33,398 nucleotides of DNA from an uncultured Oscillospiraceae bacterium. GTDB lineage: Bacteria; Bacillota; Clostridia; Oscillospirales; Ruminococcaceae. How positions within the stretch are numbered: position 1 is the first letter of the stretch; the number at the start of each line of letters is the position of its first letter. The translations under genes were made by a program, and so were the position numbers. Location of the stretch: NCBI GenBank assembly GCA_904397845.1, contig CAJFOX010000002.1, positions 1-33,398 on the forward strand. The letters are read 5' to 3'. Positions 24,202 to 32,889 of this stretch are shown piece after piece. A model generated the notes under the pieces. That model ran no database searches, was not told where the DNA came from, and was given only the letters and a program-made list of their open reading frames with translations.

Positions 24202-26313
24202 ATGAAAAGACCGCTGTGCTGGATCGGTCTGGGCTGCTTTGCCGCCGCAGCGGCCTTTTGCTCTTTCTATCCTGCAAAAGAATGGATTTTTCCGGCCACT
24301 GCCCTGTTTGGATTGTCCGGCTTATTCTGCCTTCTTTCTACCCGTACTCGTCCGGCCGCGATCTTTTCCTTTTCTGCCGCTTTCATGCTGCTGTTTTGCC
24401 TTTTGTACGGGCATCTCTTTGCCAAACCCGCCCTGGACCTGTCCGGTCGTACGCTCTCTTTGTCCGGCACGGTTCTGGAGACTGGCCGCGCCTCTTTTCT
24501 GCTCGACGGCGAGACCGAAAGCGGCCAGGCCCTGAACGTGCAGGTTTGGTGCAGCACCGATATGGTCCCGAACCGGTATCAGGAATTTTCCGGCATCGTG
24601 GAGTTGTCCGCCATCACCTCCACCGACCGGTTTGACAGCGAAAGCTATTACCGTTCCCGCGGCATCTACCTGCAGGGCCAGCTGCTGTCCGGCAGCTTCC
24701 GCGACCCCGAACGGATCTCACTGGAGAGCCTTCCCGGCCGGCTTAACGATCTTGCCTGTCAAAAGATCCGCACCCTGCTGCCAGAAAAATACAGCGGGCT
24801 TGTCTGCGCGGTGGCGTTGGGCAACCGAACTTATCAGCTGGATGAGCAGTACGATCTGTTTGTCCAGCTGGGAATTCAGCATCTCTTGGCGGTCAGCGGC
24901 ATGCATCTGGCGCTTCTCACCGGAATGTTCTCGCTTCTTTTCGGCCGCCTTTTTCGGGACAAACGGGTTAAAATCCTCTTTTGCATGGCTTTCGTGCTGT
25001 TTTATATGCTCTTGACCGGCATGAGCCCCAGCGTATCCCGCTCTGGTATCATGCTGCTTTTGTCTTACCTGGCCCAGCTGATTTCACGCCGGGCCGATAC
25101 GCCTGTCAGCCTTTCTGCAGCAGTGCTGCTCATGCTTCTGTACAACCCTTTTATCGCCAGAAACACTGGTTTTCTGTTTTCCGTCTGCACCACTATCGGC
25201 GTGCGGATGCTGGCAGAACCTCTGAGCGAAAAAGTTTTATCCTGGAAAAAGAAAAATCCACCTGGTACCATCGTCACCCGCTTTGTCCAGGCCTGCAGCG
25301 TCGCTGTATGCGGCTATGCCTGTGCCGCGCCGCTAACGGTTTTGTATGACGCCACCCTGGTCCCTATGTCCATTCTCGCCAATCTGCTGCTCTCTCCGCT
25401 GTTTACACCGGTTCTGGCCGTGTCTGCCGGTTTAGCGGTCTTTTGTGCCGTTCCCGTGTTGGGGCCGTTTTTTGCCTTTCTGGTGCGGCTTTTCGGCGGA
25501 CTGTTTTTACAGGCGGCCGCTTTCCTCTGCCGCATCGGGCCGGCGCCTGTTTTCTGGAGTGGGCCGGCCCCATTCATCGTTGTCCTTTCGCTGGCTGCCG
25601 CGATCGGCTACGGAGCCGTCAGGGCGGATCGAAGGCAGTTTGCCGCCGCATTGTGCCTGGCTACAGTAATTTCCGGCGCTGCCGTCAGTACACAGGCGCT
25701 GGCAGAAAACCGGCAGATCCACTGTTATACCGCCGCTTTTGAAAAGAACCTGCTGCAGATTTTTTCCTACGGCGGTCATGCCATCGTCATCGGCCACCTG
25801 TCGGGGCAATCCCAGATTGAACAGGCCGCGCTGGAGTTGCAACGGGAAAATGTCCACACAATCGACGCCCTGATCCTGCTTCCGTCTGGCGGAAGCCCGC
25901 GGGTTTCCCTCTCGGCACTGACCGGGCAGTTCCTTGTAGTGGCTGCTGCCTGCTCTCCGGAGGACAATCTCTCGACCCAGGCTGCAGAAAGCCTGACGGG
26001 GATTCCCACCCATCATTTTGCCGGACTCTCTTTGGCCTTCTGGCAAAACGGCATCATCCACCTGTACGAGGGCGGAATGGCCAGCATTCGCATTGGCTCA
26101 AAAAAGCTGTTAATTTTACCTTCGGATTGTGCTATACTGTATGAAAAAGAATCTGTTTGGGATTTGGCCGTCACCTCTTGGGATATTTCCCCACCTGTGA
26201 CAGCAGAAGCCTTTTTGTGCGCGCGGCATTTCTGGGGAACGGAGAACCAAAATCCCAACGCTTATCTGCTGCCTTATGGGCGGGGTATTCGCTTTCGGAT
26301 CCCCACCGACTGA
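24202..26313 (+). CDS. comEC: ComEC/Rec2 DNA-uptake channel with degenerate MBL region
   Basis: The 703-residue membrane protein is the inner-membrane channel for transforming DNA. An N-terminal DUF4131 region (about 60-170) is followed by the Competence domain with HLLAVSGMHLALLTG and GMSPSVSRSGIMLL, then about ten membrane segments to roughly residue 510. The C-terminal part sits where the MBL nuclease domain belongs but lacks the DVGQGD and HxHxDH motifs. It has YTAAFEKN and LLPSGGSPRVS at those places. It is in frame and not truncated. The ATG at 24202 follows AAAGGAGGAG. A weak -10 (TATGAT near 24146) is the only promoter hint. Confidence 0.92.
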   Translation: MKRPLCWIGLGCFAAAAAFCSFYPAKEWIFPATALFGLSGLFCLLSTRTRPAAIFSFSAAFMLLFCLLYGHLFAKPALDLSGRTLSLSGTVLETGRASFLLDGETESGQALNVQVWCSTDMVPNRYQEFSGIVELSAITSTDRFDSESYYRSRGIYLQGQLLSGSFRDPERISLESLPGRLNDLACQKIRTLLPEKYSGLVCAVALGNRTYQLDEQYDLFVQLGIQHLLAVSGMHLALLTGMFSLLFGRLFRDKRVKILFCMAFVLFYMLLTGMSPSVSRSGIMLLLSYLAQLISRRADTPVSLSAAVLLMLLYNPFIARNTGFLFSVCTTIGVRMLAEPLSEKVLSWKKKNPPGTIVTRFVQACSVAVCGYACAAPLTVLYDATLVPMSILANLLLSPLFTPVLAVSAGLAVFCAVPVLGPFFAFLVRLFGGLFLQAAAFLCRIGPAPVFWSGPAPFIVVLSLAAAIGYGAVRADRRQFAAALCLATVISGAAVSTQALAENRQIHCYTAAFEKNLLQIFSYGGHAIVIGHLSGQSQIEQAALELQRENVHTIDALILLPSGGSPRVSLSALTGQFLVVAAACSPEDNLSTQAAESLTGIPTHHFAGLSLAFWQNGIIHLYEGGMASIRIGSKKLLILPSDCAILYEKESVWDLAVTSWDISPPVTAEAFLCARHFWGTENQNPNAYLLPYGRGIRFRIPTD

Positions 26314-26316
26314 CAC

Positions 26317-26430
26317 GGGGCGCCTCTCATAGGAGAGAGGACAAGCCTGCGGCGGGCGCGGCCCGGAATGTGAACGGGCAAAGGCCGAGCTCCTATCGAC
26401 ATAAGAATGATAGAACCGGGAAAGGAGGCG
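26317..26430 (+). other. Structured leader before holA
   Basis: The 124-base gap between comEC and holA is rich in mutually exclusive pairings. CGCCTC (26321-26326) is the exact complement of GAGGCG at the holA ribosome binding site (26425-26430). CCTCTC (26323-26328) can instead pair with GAGAGG (26335-26340). ATAGGAG (26329-26335) can pair with CTCCTAT (26390-26396), and GCCCG (26361-26365) with CGGGC (26375-26379). No T-run follows, so a transcription terminator is unlikely. It may be a translational control element (inference), and it matches no riboswitch class I know. Confidence 0.4.
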
Positions 26431-26437
26431 TTTTGCC

Positions 26438-27493
26438 ATGCGGTTGGAAAAAGAACAGGATCTGCAGAAGCATTTAAAAGAGGATCCCTGTTTGCCGGTC
26501 TACCTTCTATACGGCCAGCAGAGCTACCTGGTGCGCCTGTACGCCAAAAAATTGCGGGAAAAAGCGGTCCCCCCTTCTTTGATGAATTTGAATTTCACCT
26601 ATTTTGATGCTTCCCGCACTGGGATCGACGAAGTTTCGGATGCGCTGGAAAGCGTCTCCTTTACCGGAGGAACCCGCTGCGTGCAGTTGACCGACCTGGA
26701 TGCGGACAAGCTTTCCGCCGCCGAGTGGAATAAGCTCAAGGAGCGGCTGGCCGGTTTCCCCCAGGACGCGGTGCTGATTATCAGCCAGCAGAATATCCCG
26801 GTGGACGCTAAAAAATCCGCTCGCTGGCGTGCGATTCTCAAAGCGGTAGAGCAAGCCGGCGCGGTCGCGGTGCTGAACGGCCGTTCCAGACGGGAAACCG
26901 TGCGTTTTTTAACGTCTCTATGCCAAAAAAACGGCTGCGCCATCTCCCCGGCACTATGTGAATCGCTGATCGACCGGTGCGGCGACGACATGCTGGTGCT
27001 GGGGCAGGAGATTCAAAAGTTGTGTGCCTATCAAGGCACGGGAGAAATTCCCACCGAAGCGGTGGAAATGCTCAGCATCCGTCATCTGGACGCCAATGTG
27101 TTTGATCTGGCCCGCCGAATTTTGGCCAAAAACCTCTCCGGCGCATTGGAAAATTTACAGGAGCTTTTTGATATGGGCAGCGAGCCGGTGGCGGTCTTAG
27201 GCGCGCTGAACACTTCGTTTATCGATTTGTACCGCTGTAAAACCGCCCGGGAACAGGGCCTTTTGGCCGCCGATATCACCGGTGCTTTCCCTTATAAGGG
27301 AAAGGAATTCCGGATCCGCAACGCCATGCGGGATGTCGACCGCTTTTCCCGCCGGCGGCTGGCCCGCTGCATTTTTCTGCTGGCCCACACGGACTATCAG
27401 CTGAAGAGCAGCCGTACCGATTCTCAGATTTTGATGCAGGAGGCGGTAATCCGCCTGTTTTTGGCGCTGCACCGGCAGGAGGGCGGCCTATGA
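26438..27493 (+). CDS. holA: DNA polymerase III delta subunit
   Basis: The 351-residue protein is the clamp-loader delta subunit, which opens the beta clamp. The N-terminal PVYLLYGQQSYLVRLYAKKLREK is the typical start, followed by an AAA+-like domain without a working Walker A, and a C-terminal helical collar with NVFDLARRILAKN and KSSRTDSQILMQEAVIRL. The gene follows AAAGGAGG at good spacing. comEC-holA adjacency is common in Firmicutes. Its TGA overlaps the ATG of the next gene. Confidence 0.93.
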   Translation: MRLEKEQDLQKHLKEDPCLPVYLLYGQQSYLVRLYAKKLREKAVPPSLMNLNFTYFDASRTGIDEVSDALESVSFTGGTRCVQLTDLDADKLSAAEWNKLKERLAGFPQDAVLIISQQNIPVDAKKSARWRAILKAVEQAGAVAVLNGRSRRETVRFLTSLCQKNGCAISPALCESLIDRCGDDMLVLGQEIQKLCAYQGTGEIPTEAVEMLSIRHLDANVFDLARRILAKNLSGALENLQELFDMGSEPVAVLGALNTSFIDLYRCKTAREQGLLAADITGAFPYKGKEFRIRNAMRDVDRFSRRRLARCIFLLAHTDYQLKSSRTDSQILMQEAVIRLFLALHRQEGGL

Positions 27494-28092
27494 TTCATCT
27501 TCGCCAAGCTGTGGTTGTCGAGGGCAAATACGATAAAATGCGCCTTTCCGCATTGGTGGACGGTCCCATTCTAGTGACCAATGGCTTTCGAATTTTTAAA
27601 AACCGCGAACAAACGGCGCTCCTTCGCCGTCTTGCCCAGGGGGACGGAATCCTGATCCTCACCGATTCGGACGCAGCGGGTTTTAAAATCCGCAATTACA
27701 TCAAATCCGTCGTTCCAAATGGTAAAATTTATCATGCCTACATCCCCGAGATTCTGGGCAAAGAACCCCGTAAGGACCGTCCCTCCAAAGAGGGGACGCT
27801 GGGCGTGGAGGGAATGCAGCTGCCAATATTGGCCGCTGCGTTGCAAAAAAGCGGCGTGTTGTTTGCCGAAGGGCCGAAAAGGGATCTGATTACCCGGATG
27901 GACTTTTACGAAAACGGCCTTTCCGGCGCGCCGGACAGCAGTCAAAAAAGGCTCGCCCTTTTGCAGGAGCTGAGACTGCCGCGCTATCTGTCCACCGCTG
28001 CGCTATTGGAGGCGGTCAATGCCCTGATGGGACGGGAAGAATTCCTGCAGTTGCTGGCGGGGCTGAATGCCGCCGGGAGGAGCGATGCATAA
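27490..28092 (+). CDS. RNase M5-like Toprim/DUF4093 protein
   Basis: The 200-residue protein has an N-terminal Toprim domain with the catalytic Glu in VVVEGKYDK (E11) and the DxD pair in LILTDSDAAG (D59, D61). A C-terminal DUF4093-type region follows (from about 120). This is the layout of RNase M5 relatives, which mature 5S rRNA, but a different substrate is possible. The start overlaps the holA stop (ATGA), so translation is probably coupled. Confidence 0.85.
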   Translation: MIHLRQAVVVEGKYDKMRLSALVDGPILVTNGFRIFKNREQTALLRRLAQGDGILILTDSDAAGFKIRNYIKSVVPNGKIYHAYIPEILGKEPRKDRPSKEGTLGVEGMQLPILAAALQKSGVLFAEGPKRDLITRMDFYENGLSGAPDSSQKRLALLQELRLPRYLSTAALLEAVNALMGREEFLQLLAGLNAAGRSDA

Positions 28093-28115
28093 GGCGCACA
28101 GAAGGGAGGGTATCC

Positions 28116-29450
28116 ATGCAACTTGCTTCTTTTACCTTTTTATATTTATTCCTGCCCGTTTCGCTGGTCGTGTATTACCTGTTCCCCCGGCGGATGCGGT
28201 ACGGGGTTCTGCTCGGAATTTCCTTCTTGTTCTTTCTGCTGGGCGATCCTGCTTCCCTTTTATTCCTGTCGGTTTCGATCACCGCCGATTATGGGCTTGG
28301 CCTTCTGATGGAACGCTTTGAAGAGAAAAACCGCTGGCGGCGGATCATCATGCTCACGATGGTTGCCAAGAACCTGCTTTTCTTTTTCGGCGTCTCCTGC
28401 TACTGTCAGCTATGCGGCATTCAAACGCCGCTTGGGCTTGCGGTCTGCACCCTGTTGGGCACGGGCTACGCAGTGGATATTTATAACGGCGAGGCGCTGT
28501 ACGAACATAACTGGGGCAAATTCATGCTGTCCCACGTTCTGTTTATGAAGCTTCCCACCGGTCCGCTGGTTCGGTACCGCATGCTGCGGGAACAGTTTTC
28601 GCCCAAAAAGGTAAGCCCCGCTCAGATGAGCGATTCCATCCCCCTTTTCATCCAGGGGATCGCCAAACAGGTGATCCTGGGCGTGCCGATTCAGCAGCTG
28701 TATGCCATTCTATCGGATTTTTCCCAGTCGGAGCATTCGGTTTTTTCTCTGTGGCTGATGCCTCTGTGCGCCGCTATGAGCCTGTATTTCACCCTATCAG
28801 GCTATTGTGATATGGCCCGTGGCCTGGGCGGGATGTTCGGCATAACTTTGCCGCGGAACTTCTACTATCCCTATCAGTCCCGTTCGGTAACCGACTTTGT
28901 GGGCCGCTTTAATATTTCGGTGACCTCCTATTTAAAAACATACATCTACCATCCCTTGGGCGAGGATTCCGGCAGCTTTGCTTCCTCTGCCCTCAACATC
29001 GGCGTGGTCACGCTGCTTTGGGGGCTCTGGTTTGGTTTTCGCATCAATTATCTGTTGTGGGGCCTTTATTTTGTCCTGTTGATTTTGCTGGAACGCTCGG
29101 TCTGGGGCAAAATCCTGATCAAGCTGCCGGTATTCCTGCTGCGGGTCTACACCTTTTCACTGGTGCTTTTTTCTTTTGTGATCTTCAACGGAAACGATGT
29201 GGAGCAAAGCCTTTTTTTCTTTCGGGGAATGCTGGGGTTGGGCGGGCTTCCATCCGCCACTCCATCTGTCCTGTATTTGGCCAGCCAATATGCCCCTTAT
29301 CTGATTCTGGCCATTTTGTTCAGCACCAGCCTTCCCCATTCGCTAAAAGGCGCGCTGAAACAAAAATCCCCTGCCGCGGCCGCCGCCGTGGGGGCTGTCT
29401 GTTACGGTTTTTTGCTGATCCTGGCGACTGGATTTCTCCTTCATTCATGA
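28116..29450 (+). CDS. MBOAT-family protein lacking the catalytic histidines
   Basis: The 444-residue protein (about ten membrane segments) belongs to the AlgI/DltB branch of MBOAT acyltransferases. Family landmarks include FMKLPTGPLVRYR near 143-155 and SGYCDMARGLGGMFG (228-242), followed by NFYYPYQSRSVTDF. Active members have RWHISLS and LWHGA. Here these read RFNISVT (264-270) and LWFGF (304-308), so N266 and F306 replace the conserved histidines. It is unlikely to be a normal acetyltransferase. The ATG at 28116 has GAGGG upstream. It is followed by its usual partner, a DHHW-type protein, 24 bases on. Confidence 0.85.
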   Translation: MQLASFTFLYLFLPVSLVVYYLFPRRMRYGVLLGISFLFFLLGDPASLLFLSVSITADYGLGLLMERFEEKNRWRRIIMLTMVAKNLLFFFGVSCYCQLCGIQTPLGLAVCTLLGTGYAVDIYNGEALYEHNWGKFMLSHVLFMKLPTGPLVRYRMLREQFSPKKVSPAQMSDSIPLFIQGIAKQVILGVPIQQLYAILSDFSQSEHSVFSLWLMPLCAAMSLYFTLSGYCDMARGLGGMFGITLPRNFYYPYQSRSVTDFVGRFNISVTSYLKTYIYHPLGEDSGSFASSALNIGVVTLLWGLWFGFRINYLLWGLYFVLLILLERSVWGKILIKLPVFLLRVYTFSLVLFSFVIFNGNDVEQSLFFFRGMLGLGGLPSATPSVLYLASQYAPYLILAILFSTSLPHSLKGALKQKSPAAAAAVGAVCYGFLLILATGFLLHS

Positions 29451-29474
29451 CCGGCTTTTCAAAAGGAGGATGTT

Positions 29475-30590
29475 ATGCTTTCTCAAAAACTGTTGTCTAT
29501 CTTTCTTCTTCTGCTGCTCTTTTTACCGGGCGTCTTATTTACCCTGACCGGCGGATGGGAAGGCTTTTCTCTCCCGGATCTCTCCTCGCTCTGGGATGGC
29601 ACTGCCGTGCAGCCGGTCGAAAACGCCTTTTCCGAATCCTTCGTCGGACGGGATTTCTTGTGCGGCGCCACTGCAACGCTGCAAACCGCTCTGGGCCGCA
29701 ATCAGCAAAATGGCTGTTTTTACAGTGAGGACGGAATTTTACAGAATCTTCCGGACGCAGATGCGCAGATCACGGAAAATAACCTGCAGGCCCTGCAGAC
29801 CTATGCTGCCCAGACGCCTACCCCATGCTATTTTCTGTTATCTCCCACTGCCGCCGCCATTGCGCAGAATAAAATTCCCAGCCTTGCGCTGGAATCCCTG
29901 TTCAATCAAAAACAGTATATCCAACGCTGTTACAATGCCCTTTCCTCCTCCTTCCGCACCATTGACGGATACAACAGCCTGTTTTCCCATCAATCGGAGT
30001 ATCTTTTTTACCGCACCGACTCCCGTCCCACCGCACTTGGCTGCTATTATCTGTATGTCGCCGCAGGCGAAAAACTGGGTTATTCCGCCCGCTCCATGGA
30101 TTACTTCTCCATCTCCCATCCGCTGCACGACTACCGGGGCAATCTGGCGGAACTGGTGCCCTATGCACAGGTGGAGCCGGACCTGGTCTCCCTGTTCCAT
30201 TACCAAAAGCATAACCGTGTTATCCGCCTGGTCCATGATCCGTTTGGGGAGGCGGCTTCATCTCCGCTGTATGATGTCAGCCTGTTGAAAAGCAGCGACC
30301 CCTTGCAGGTCTACCTGGGCCCAGACAGCGGCGTGACTGACCTTCTGGTTAGCGAAACCCCCTATGACGGTCGTCTGCTGGTGTTTACCGACGGTAGCTG
30401 CAACGCCCTTTTCCCGGTCATGGCCATCCATTATCAGCAGATCCGGGTCGTCAATCTGCATTCGGCCACAGTGGATCAGCTTGCCCAGATCGACCCTGCC
30501 CAATTCGACCAGGTTCTGTTTGCCTTTTCAGTGGAAACGTTCGGTTATGACAGTCTGGCCAGCGACGCGCTGTCACTGGTCACCGGCTGA
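29475..30590 (+). CDS. DHHW/AlgX-like partner protein with altered active-site motifs
   Basis: The 371-residue protein has an N-terminal membrane anchor or signal (residues 4-25) and an extracellular SGNH-like domain. It resembles the DHHW family found beside MBOAT genes in Clostridia. The DHHW signature place reads TDSRPT (D182 kept; H, H and W replaced by S183, R184, P185). The later serine motif, usually DSxAN, reads DGSCN (306-310). The fold signature around GCYYLYVAAGEKLG is kept. The catalytic Ser-His-Asp set is thus probably lost. AAGGAGG precedes the ATG at 29475. A terminator follows. Confidence 0.72.
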   Translation: MLSQKLLSIFLLLLLFLPGVLFTLTGGWEGFSLPDLSSLWDGTAVQPVENAFSESFVGRDFLCGATATLQTALGRNQQNGCFYSEDGILQNLPDADAQITENNLQALQTYAAQTPTPCYFLLSPTAAAIAQNKIPSLALESLFNQKQYIQRCYNALSSSFRTIDGYNSLFSHQSEYLFYRTDSRPTALGCYYLYVAAGEKLGYSARSMDYFSISHPLHDYRGNLAELVPYAQVEPDLVSLFHYQKHNRVIRLVHDPFGEAASSPLYDVSLLKSSDPLQVYLGPDSGVTDLLVSETPYDGRLLVFTDGSCNALFPVMAIHYQQIRVVNLHSATVDQLAQIDPAQFDQVLFAFSVETFGYDSLASDALSLVTG

Positions 30591-30606
30591 CTTTTTGCAA
30601 AAATTT

Positions 30607-30642
30607 TCGCAAGGCAGCTTTTTTGCACGCCTTGCGATTTTT
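30607..30642 (+). terminator. Terminator of the holA-MBOAT-DHHW transcript
   Basis: TCGCAAGGC (30607-30615) pairs with GCCTTGCGA (30629-30637), followed by five T. Confidence 0.88.
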
Positions 30643-30675
30643 ACCCGTATTTTACCGCATTGAGCCTTGTTTTTT

Positions 30676-30708
30676 ACCTCCTTGCTGTAAGCTGATGGCA
30701 AAGGAGGT
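30676..30708 (+). promoter_or_regulatory. Hairpin that hides a ribosome binding site
   Basis: ACCTCCTT (30676-30683) is the perfect complement of AAGGAGGT (30701-30708), the Shine-Dalgarno sequence of the next gene, with a 17-base loop. If the transcript starts upstream of 30676, the site would be masked. This could serve as a thermometer-like or antisense switch (inference). Confidence 0.5.
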
Positions 30709-30715
30709 CAAGAAC

Positions 30716-30976
30716 ATGTCCATTCTTTCCAAGCGGGTGGTTACTCTTACCGTTATCCTCGCCGGGTTGCTGGTAGCGGCATTTCCCACATTTTTCCCCG
30801 ATTCCACCGATGAAACGGTCCGTATTTTCGTGGTGATCGGATGTCTCGTCTCATTCGGCGCGCTTGTCTGGAGCTGGATTGTCCTGCGCTGTCCTCATTG
30901 CGGCGCAATGCTTCCTCTGCGCGGATGGGCGGACGTTTATTGTCCCAACTGCGGCAAAAAAGCAGGGAAAAGATAA
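30716..30976 (+). CDS. Small membrane zinc-ribbon protein
   Basis: The 86-residue protein has two membrane segments (about 8-25 and 36-56). A C-terminal zinc ribbon follows, with C59-x2-C62 (CPHCG) and C76-x2-C79 (CPNCG). Its function is unknown. The ATG at 30716 follows a perfect AAGGAGGT. The upstream hairpin that pairs with this site is unusual. It is placed between two terminators and is probably monocistronic. Confidence 0.8.
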   Translation: MSILSKRVVTLTVILAGLLVAAFPTFFPDSTDETVRIFVVIGCLVSFGALVWSWIVLRCPHCGAMLPLRGWADVYCPNCGKKAGKR

Positions 30977-31086
30977 AAGGCCCCCGCAAAATAGGCGGTG
31001 AGATAAGAAATTTTTTGAGGGACGACATGCAGCCGTCCCTCTCTGTTTTCTTAAAACAACGCTCTGAACAAGGCGGGGGCCTTTTT
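30977..31086. terminator. Nested bidirectional terminator with internal hairpin
   Basis: The outer arms AAGGCCCCCGC (30977-30987) and GCGGGGGCCTT (31073-31083) are perfect complements 85 bases apart. T-runs or T-rich ends occur on both strands. Inside, GAGGGACG (31017-31024) pairs with CGTCCCTC (31034-31041), followed by a T-rich stretch. The inner hairpin can end the zinc-ribbon gene, and the outer one can stop both converging genes. Confidence 0.7.
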
Positions 31087-31095
31087 CCTGCCAGT

Positions 31096-32451
31096 TTAGT
31101 TTTTTAAGCTCTGCAGCGGCGCCGGGATCCGACCGCCGCGACGAATAAACTTATCCGGGTTCACCCGGTTCACCGGCATGACCGGGCCGCTGCCCAGCAG
31201 GCCGCCGAACTCCAGTTCCTCGCCCTCTTTCTTGCCGATGGCCGGGATGATCCTTACTGCTGTTGTTTTGGCGTTGACCATGCCGATGGCCGCCTCGTCG
31301 GCGATGATAGCGGCAATCACTTCAGCCGGAGTATCTCCCGGACAGACGACCATGTCAAGCCCTACCGAGCAAACGGCAGTCATGGCTTCCAGCTTTTCCA
31401 GCGTCAAGCAGCCGGTTCGGGCGGCGGCTATCATCCCCGCATCTTCCGAAACCGGGATAAATGCGCCGGAGAGCCCTCCCACATGGGAGGAGGCCATCAC
31501 GCCTCCCTTTTTCACCGCGTCGTTTAAAAGCGCCAAGGCGGCGGTGGTACCGTAGCAACCGCACTGAGCCAAGCCCATTTCCTCGAGGATATGGGCCACC
31601 GAGTCGCCTACCGCCGGCGTCGGCGCCAGCGACAGATCTACAATACCGAAAGGCACCCCCAGCCGCCGGGATGCTTCCGATCCCACCAGCTGGCCCATGC
31701 GGGTGATCTTAAACGCCGTCTTTTTAATCACGTCCGCAATTTCGGTCAAATCCCCGTCAGGACACTTGGCCAGTGCCGCCCGCACCACGCCCGGACCGGA
31801 TACGCCTACGTTGATGACGCATTCCGGTTCGCCCGGGCCGTGAAACGCCCCGGCCATAAAAGGGTTATCCTCCGGCGCATTGCAAAACACCACCAGTTTT
31901 GCCGCGCCAATACAGTCCCGGTCAGCGGTCAGCCGCGCCGCCTCGCAGACCACCTTGCCCATCACTCCGACCGCGTCCATATTGATGCCGGTTTTCGTGG
32001 ATCCGATATTCACCGATGAACAGACGAATTCTGTTTGGGCCAGCGCCCGTGGGATGGATTCGATCAGTTCCTTATCCCCTGCGGCAAAGCCCTTGTGCAC
32101 CAGCGCCGAATATCCTCCAATAAAGTTGACTCCGACAGCCCTGGCCGCCCGGTCCAAAGCCAGTGCATATTTCACCGGATCCCCGCCGGAGGCCGCCGCC
32201 AGCATAGCGATGGGAGTCACCGAAATGCGCTTGTTGATGATCGGAATACCATATTCCGCCTCGATCTGCTCTCCTACCTGCACCAGATCCTTGGCATAAG
32301 CGGTGATTTTATCATATACCTTCTGACAGGAACGGTCGATGTCCGGGTCACAGCAGGACAACAATGAAATTCCCATGGTAATTGTACGGATATCCAGGTG
32401 CTCTTCTTCGATCATTTGGACCGTTTCCATAATATCCTTCATGTTCAGCAT
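31096..32451 (-). CDS. DUF711/PFL family protein (UPF0210)
   Basis: The 451-residue soluble protein matches the UPF0210/DUF711 family, related by fold to pyruvate formate-lyase but without a known reaction. Typical segments are [16 protein letters not shown] near the start, a central [15 protein letters not shown], and [22 protein letters not shown]. The ATG at 32451 has GGAGGGC six bases upstream. It follows the ACT protein by 14 bases; the pair is a conserved operon in Firmicutes. Confidence 0.93.
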   Translation of the reverse strand: MLNMKDIMETVQMIEEEHLDIRTITMGISLLSCCDPDIDRSCQKVYDKITAYAKDLVQVGEQIEAEYGIPIINKRISVTPIAMLAAASGGDPVKYALALDRAARAVGVNFIGGYSALVHKGFAAGDKELIESIPRALAQTEFVCSSVNIGSTKTGINMDAVGVMGKVVCEAARLTADRDCIGAAKLVVFCNAPEDNPFMAGAFHGPGEPECVINVGVSGPGVVRAALAKCPDGDLTEIADVIKKTAFKITRMGQLVGSEASRRLGVPFGIVDLSLAPTPAVGDSVAHILEEMGLAQCGCYGTTAALALLNDAVKKGGVMASSHVGGLSGAFIPVSEDAGMIAAARTGCLTLEKLEAMTAVCSVGLDMVVCPGDTPAEVIAAIIADEAAIGMVNAKTTAVRIIPAIGKKEGEELEFGGLLGSGPVMPVNRVNPDKFIRRGGRIPAPLQSLKN

Positions 32452-32465
32452 GGCCGTGCCCTCCC

Positions 32466-32735
32466 TTAAATGCGGTGCATCGAATGAAAGATGTCCTCAT
32501 GCATCACATGGATCTTGAGGTTCTTCTCTTTTCCCAGCGCATTCATGGACTGGGCCAGGCTATTGATGCCTCCGGACAGATGGTCGATGTTTACCAGCAT
32601 CACCATGACGAACAGTTCCTCCAGCACCGATTGGGTCACCTCGATCACATTGGCGTTGTGTTCCGCGCAGACCCGGCTGACCGACGCCAGAATGCCCACC
32701 GTATCCTGCCCTACTACTGTAATGATTGCTCGCAT
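32466..32735 (-). CDS. ACT-domain regulatory protein (UPF0237)
   Basis: The 89-residue protein is a single ACT domain that begins [25 protein letters not shown] domains bind small ligands such as amino acids. The start is the ATG at 32735, with GGGAAG upstream; the longer reading frame has no family support. As usual it precedes the DUF711 gene, which it probably regulates or joins in a complex (inference). Confidence 0.92.
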   Translation of the reverse strand: MRAIITVVGQDTVGILASVSRVCAEHNANVIEVTQSVLEELFVMVMLVNIDHLSGGINSLAQSMNALGKEKNLKIHVMHEDIFHSMHRI

Positions 32736-32804
32736 CTTTGCTTCTTCCCTTTCTTTTTTAATGTCTTTTGGATCAAAGAACGATTTATGAAATGCCCCCG
32801 GATA

Positions 32805-32840
32805 GACGAAAACAGGGGCGAACAAGATGGTTTGCCCCCT
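32805..32840 (-). terminator. Terminator of the class I amidotransferase-like gene
   Basis: On the minus strand GGGGC (32834-32838) pairs with GCCCC (32815-32819), with an inner AAC/GTT pairing, followed by TGTTTTCGTC. It lies about 50 bases after the gene stop. Confidence 0.5.
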
Positions 32841-32889
32841 TTCTGCCAAGAAATAACGGCAATGTATGGATTTTTCTACCCATGCCGGT

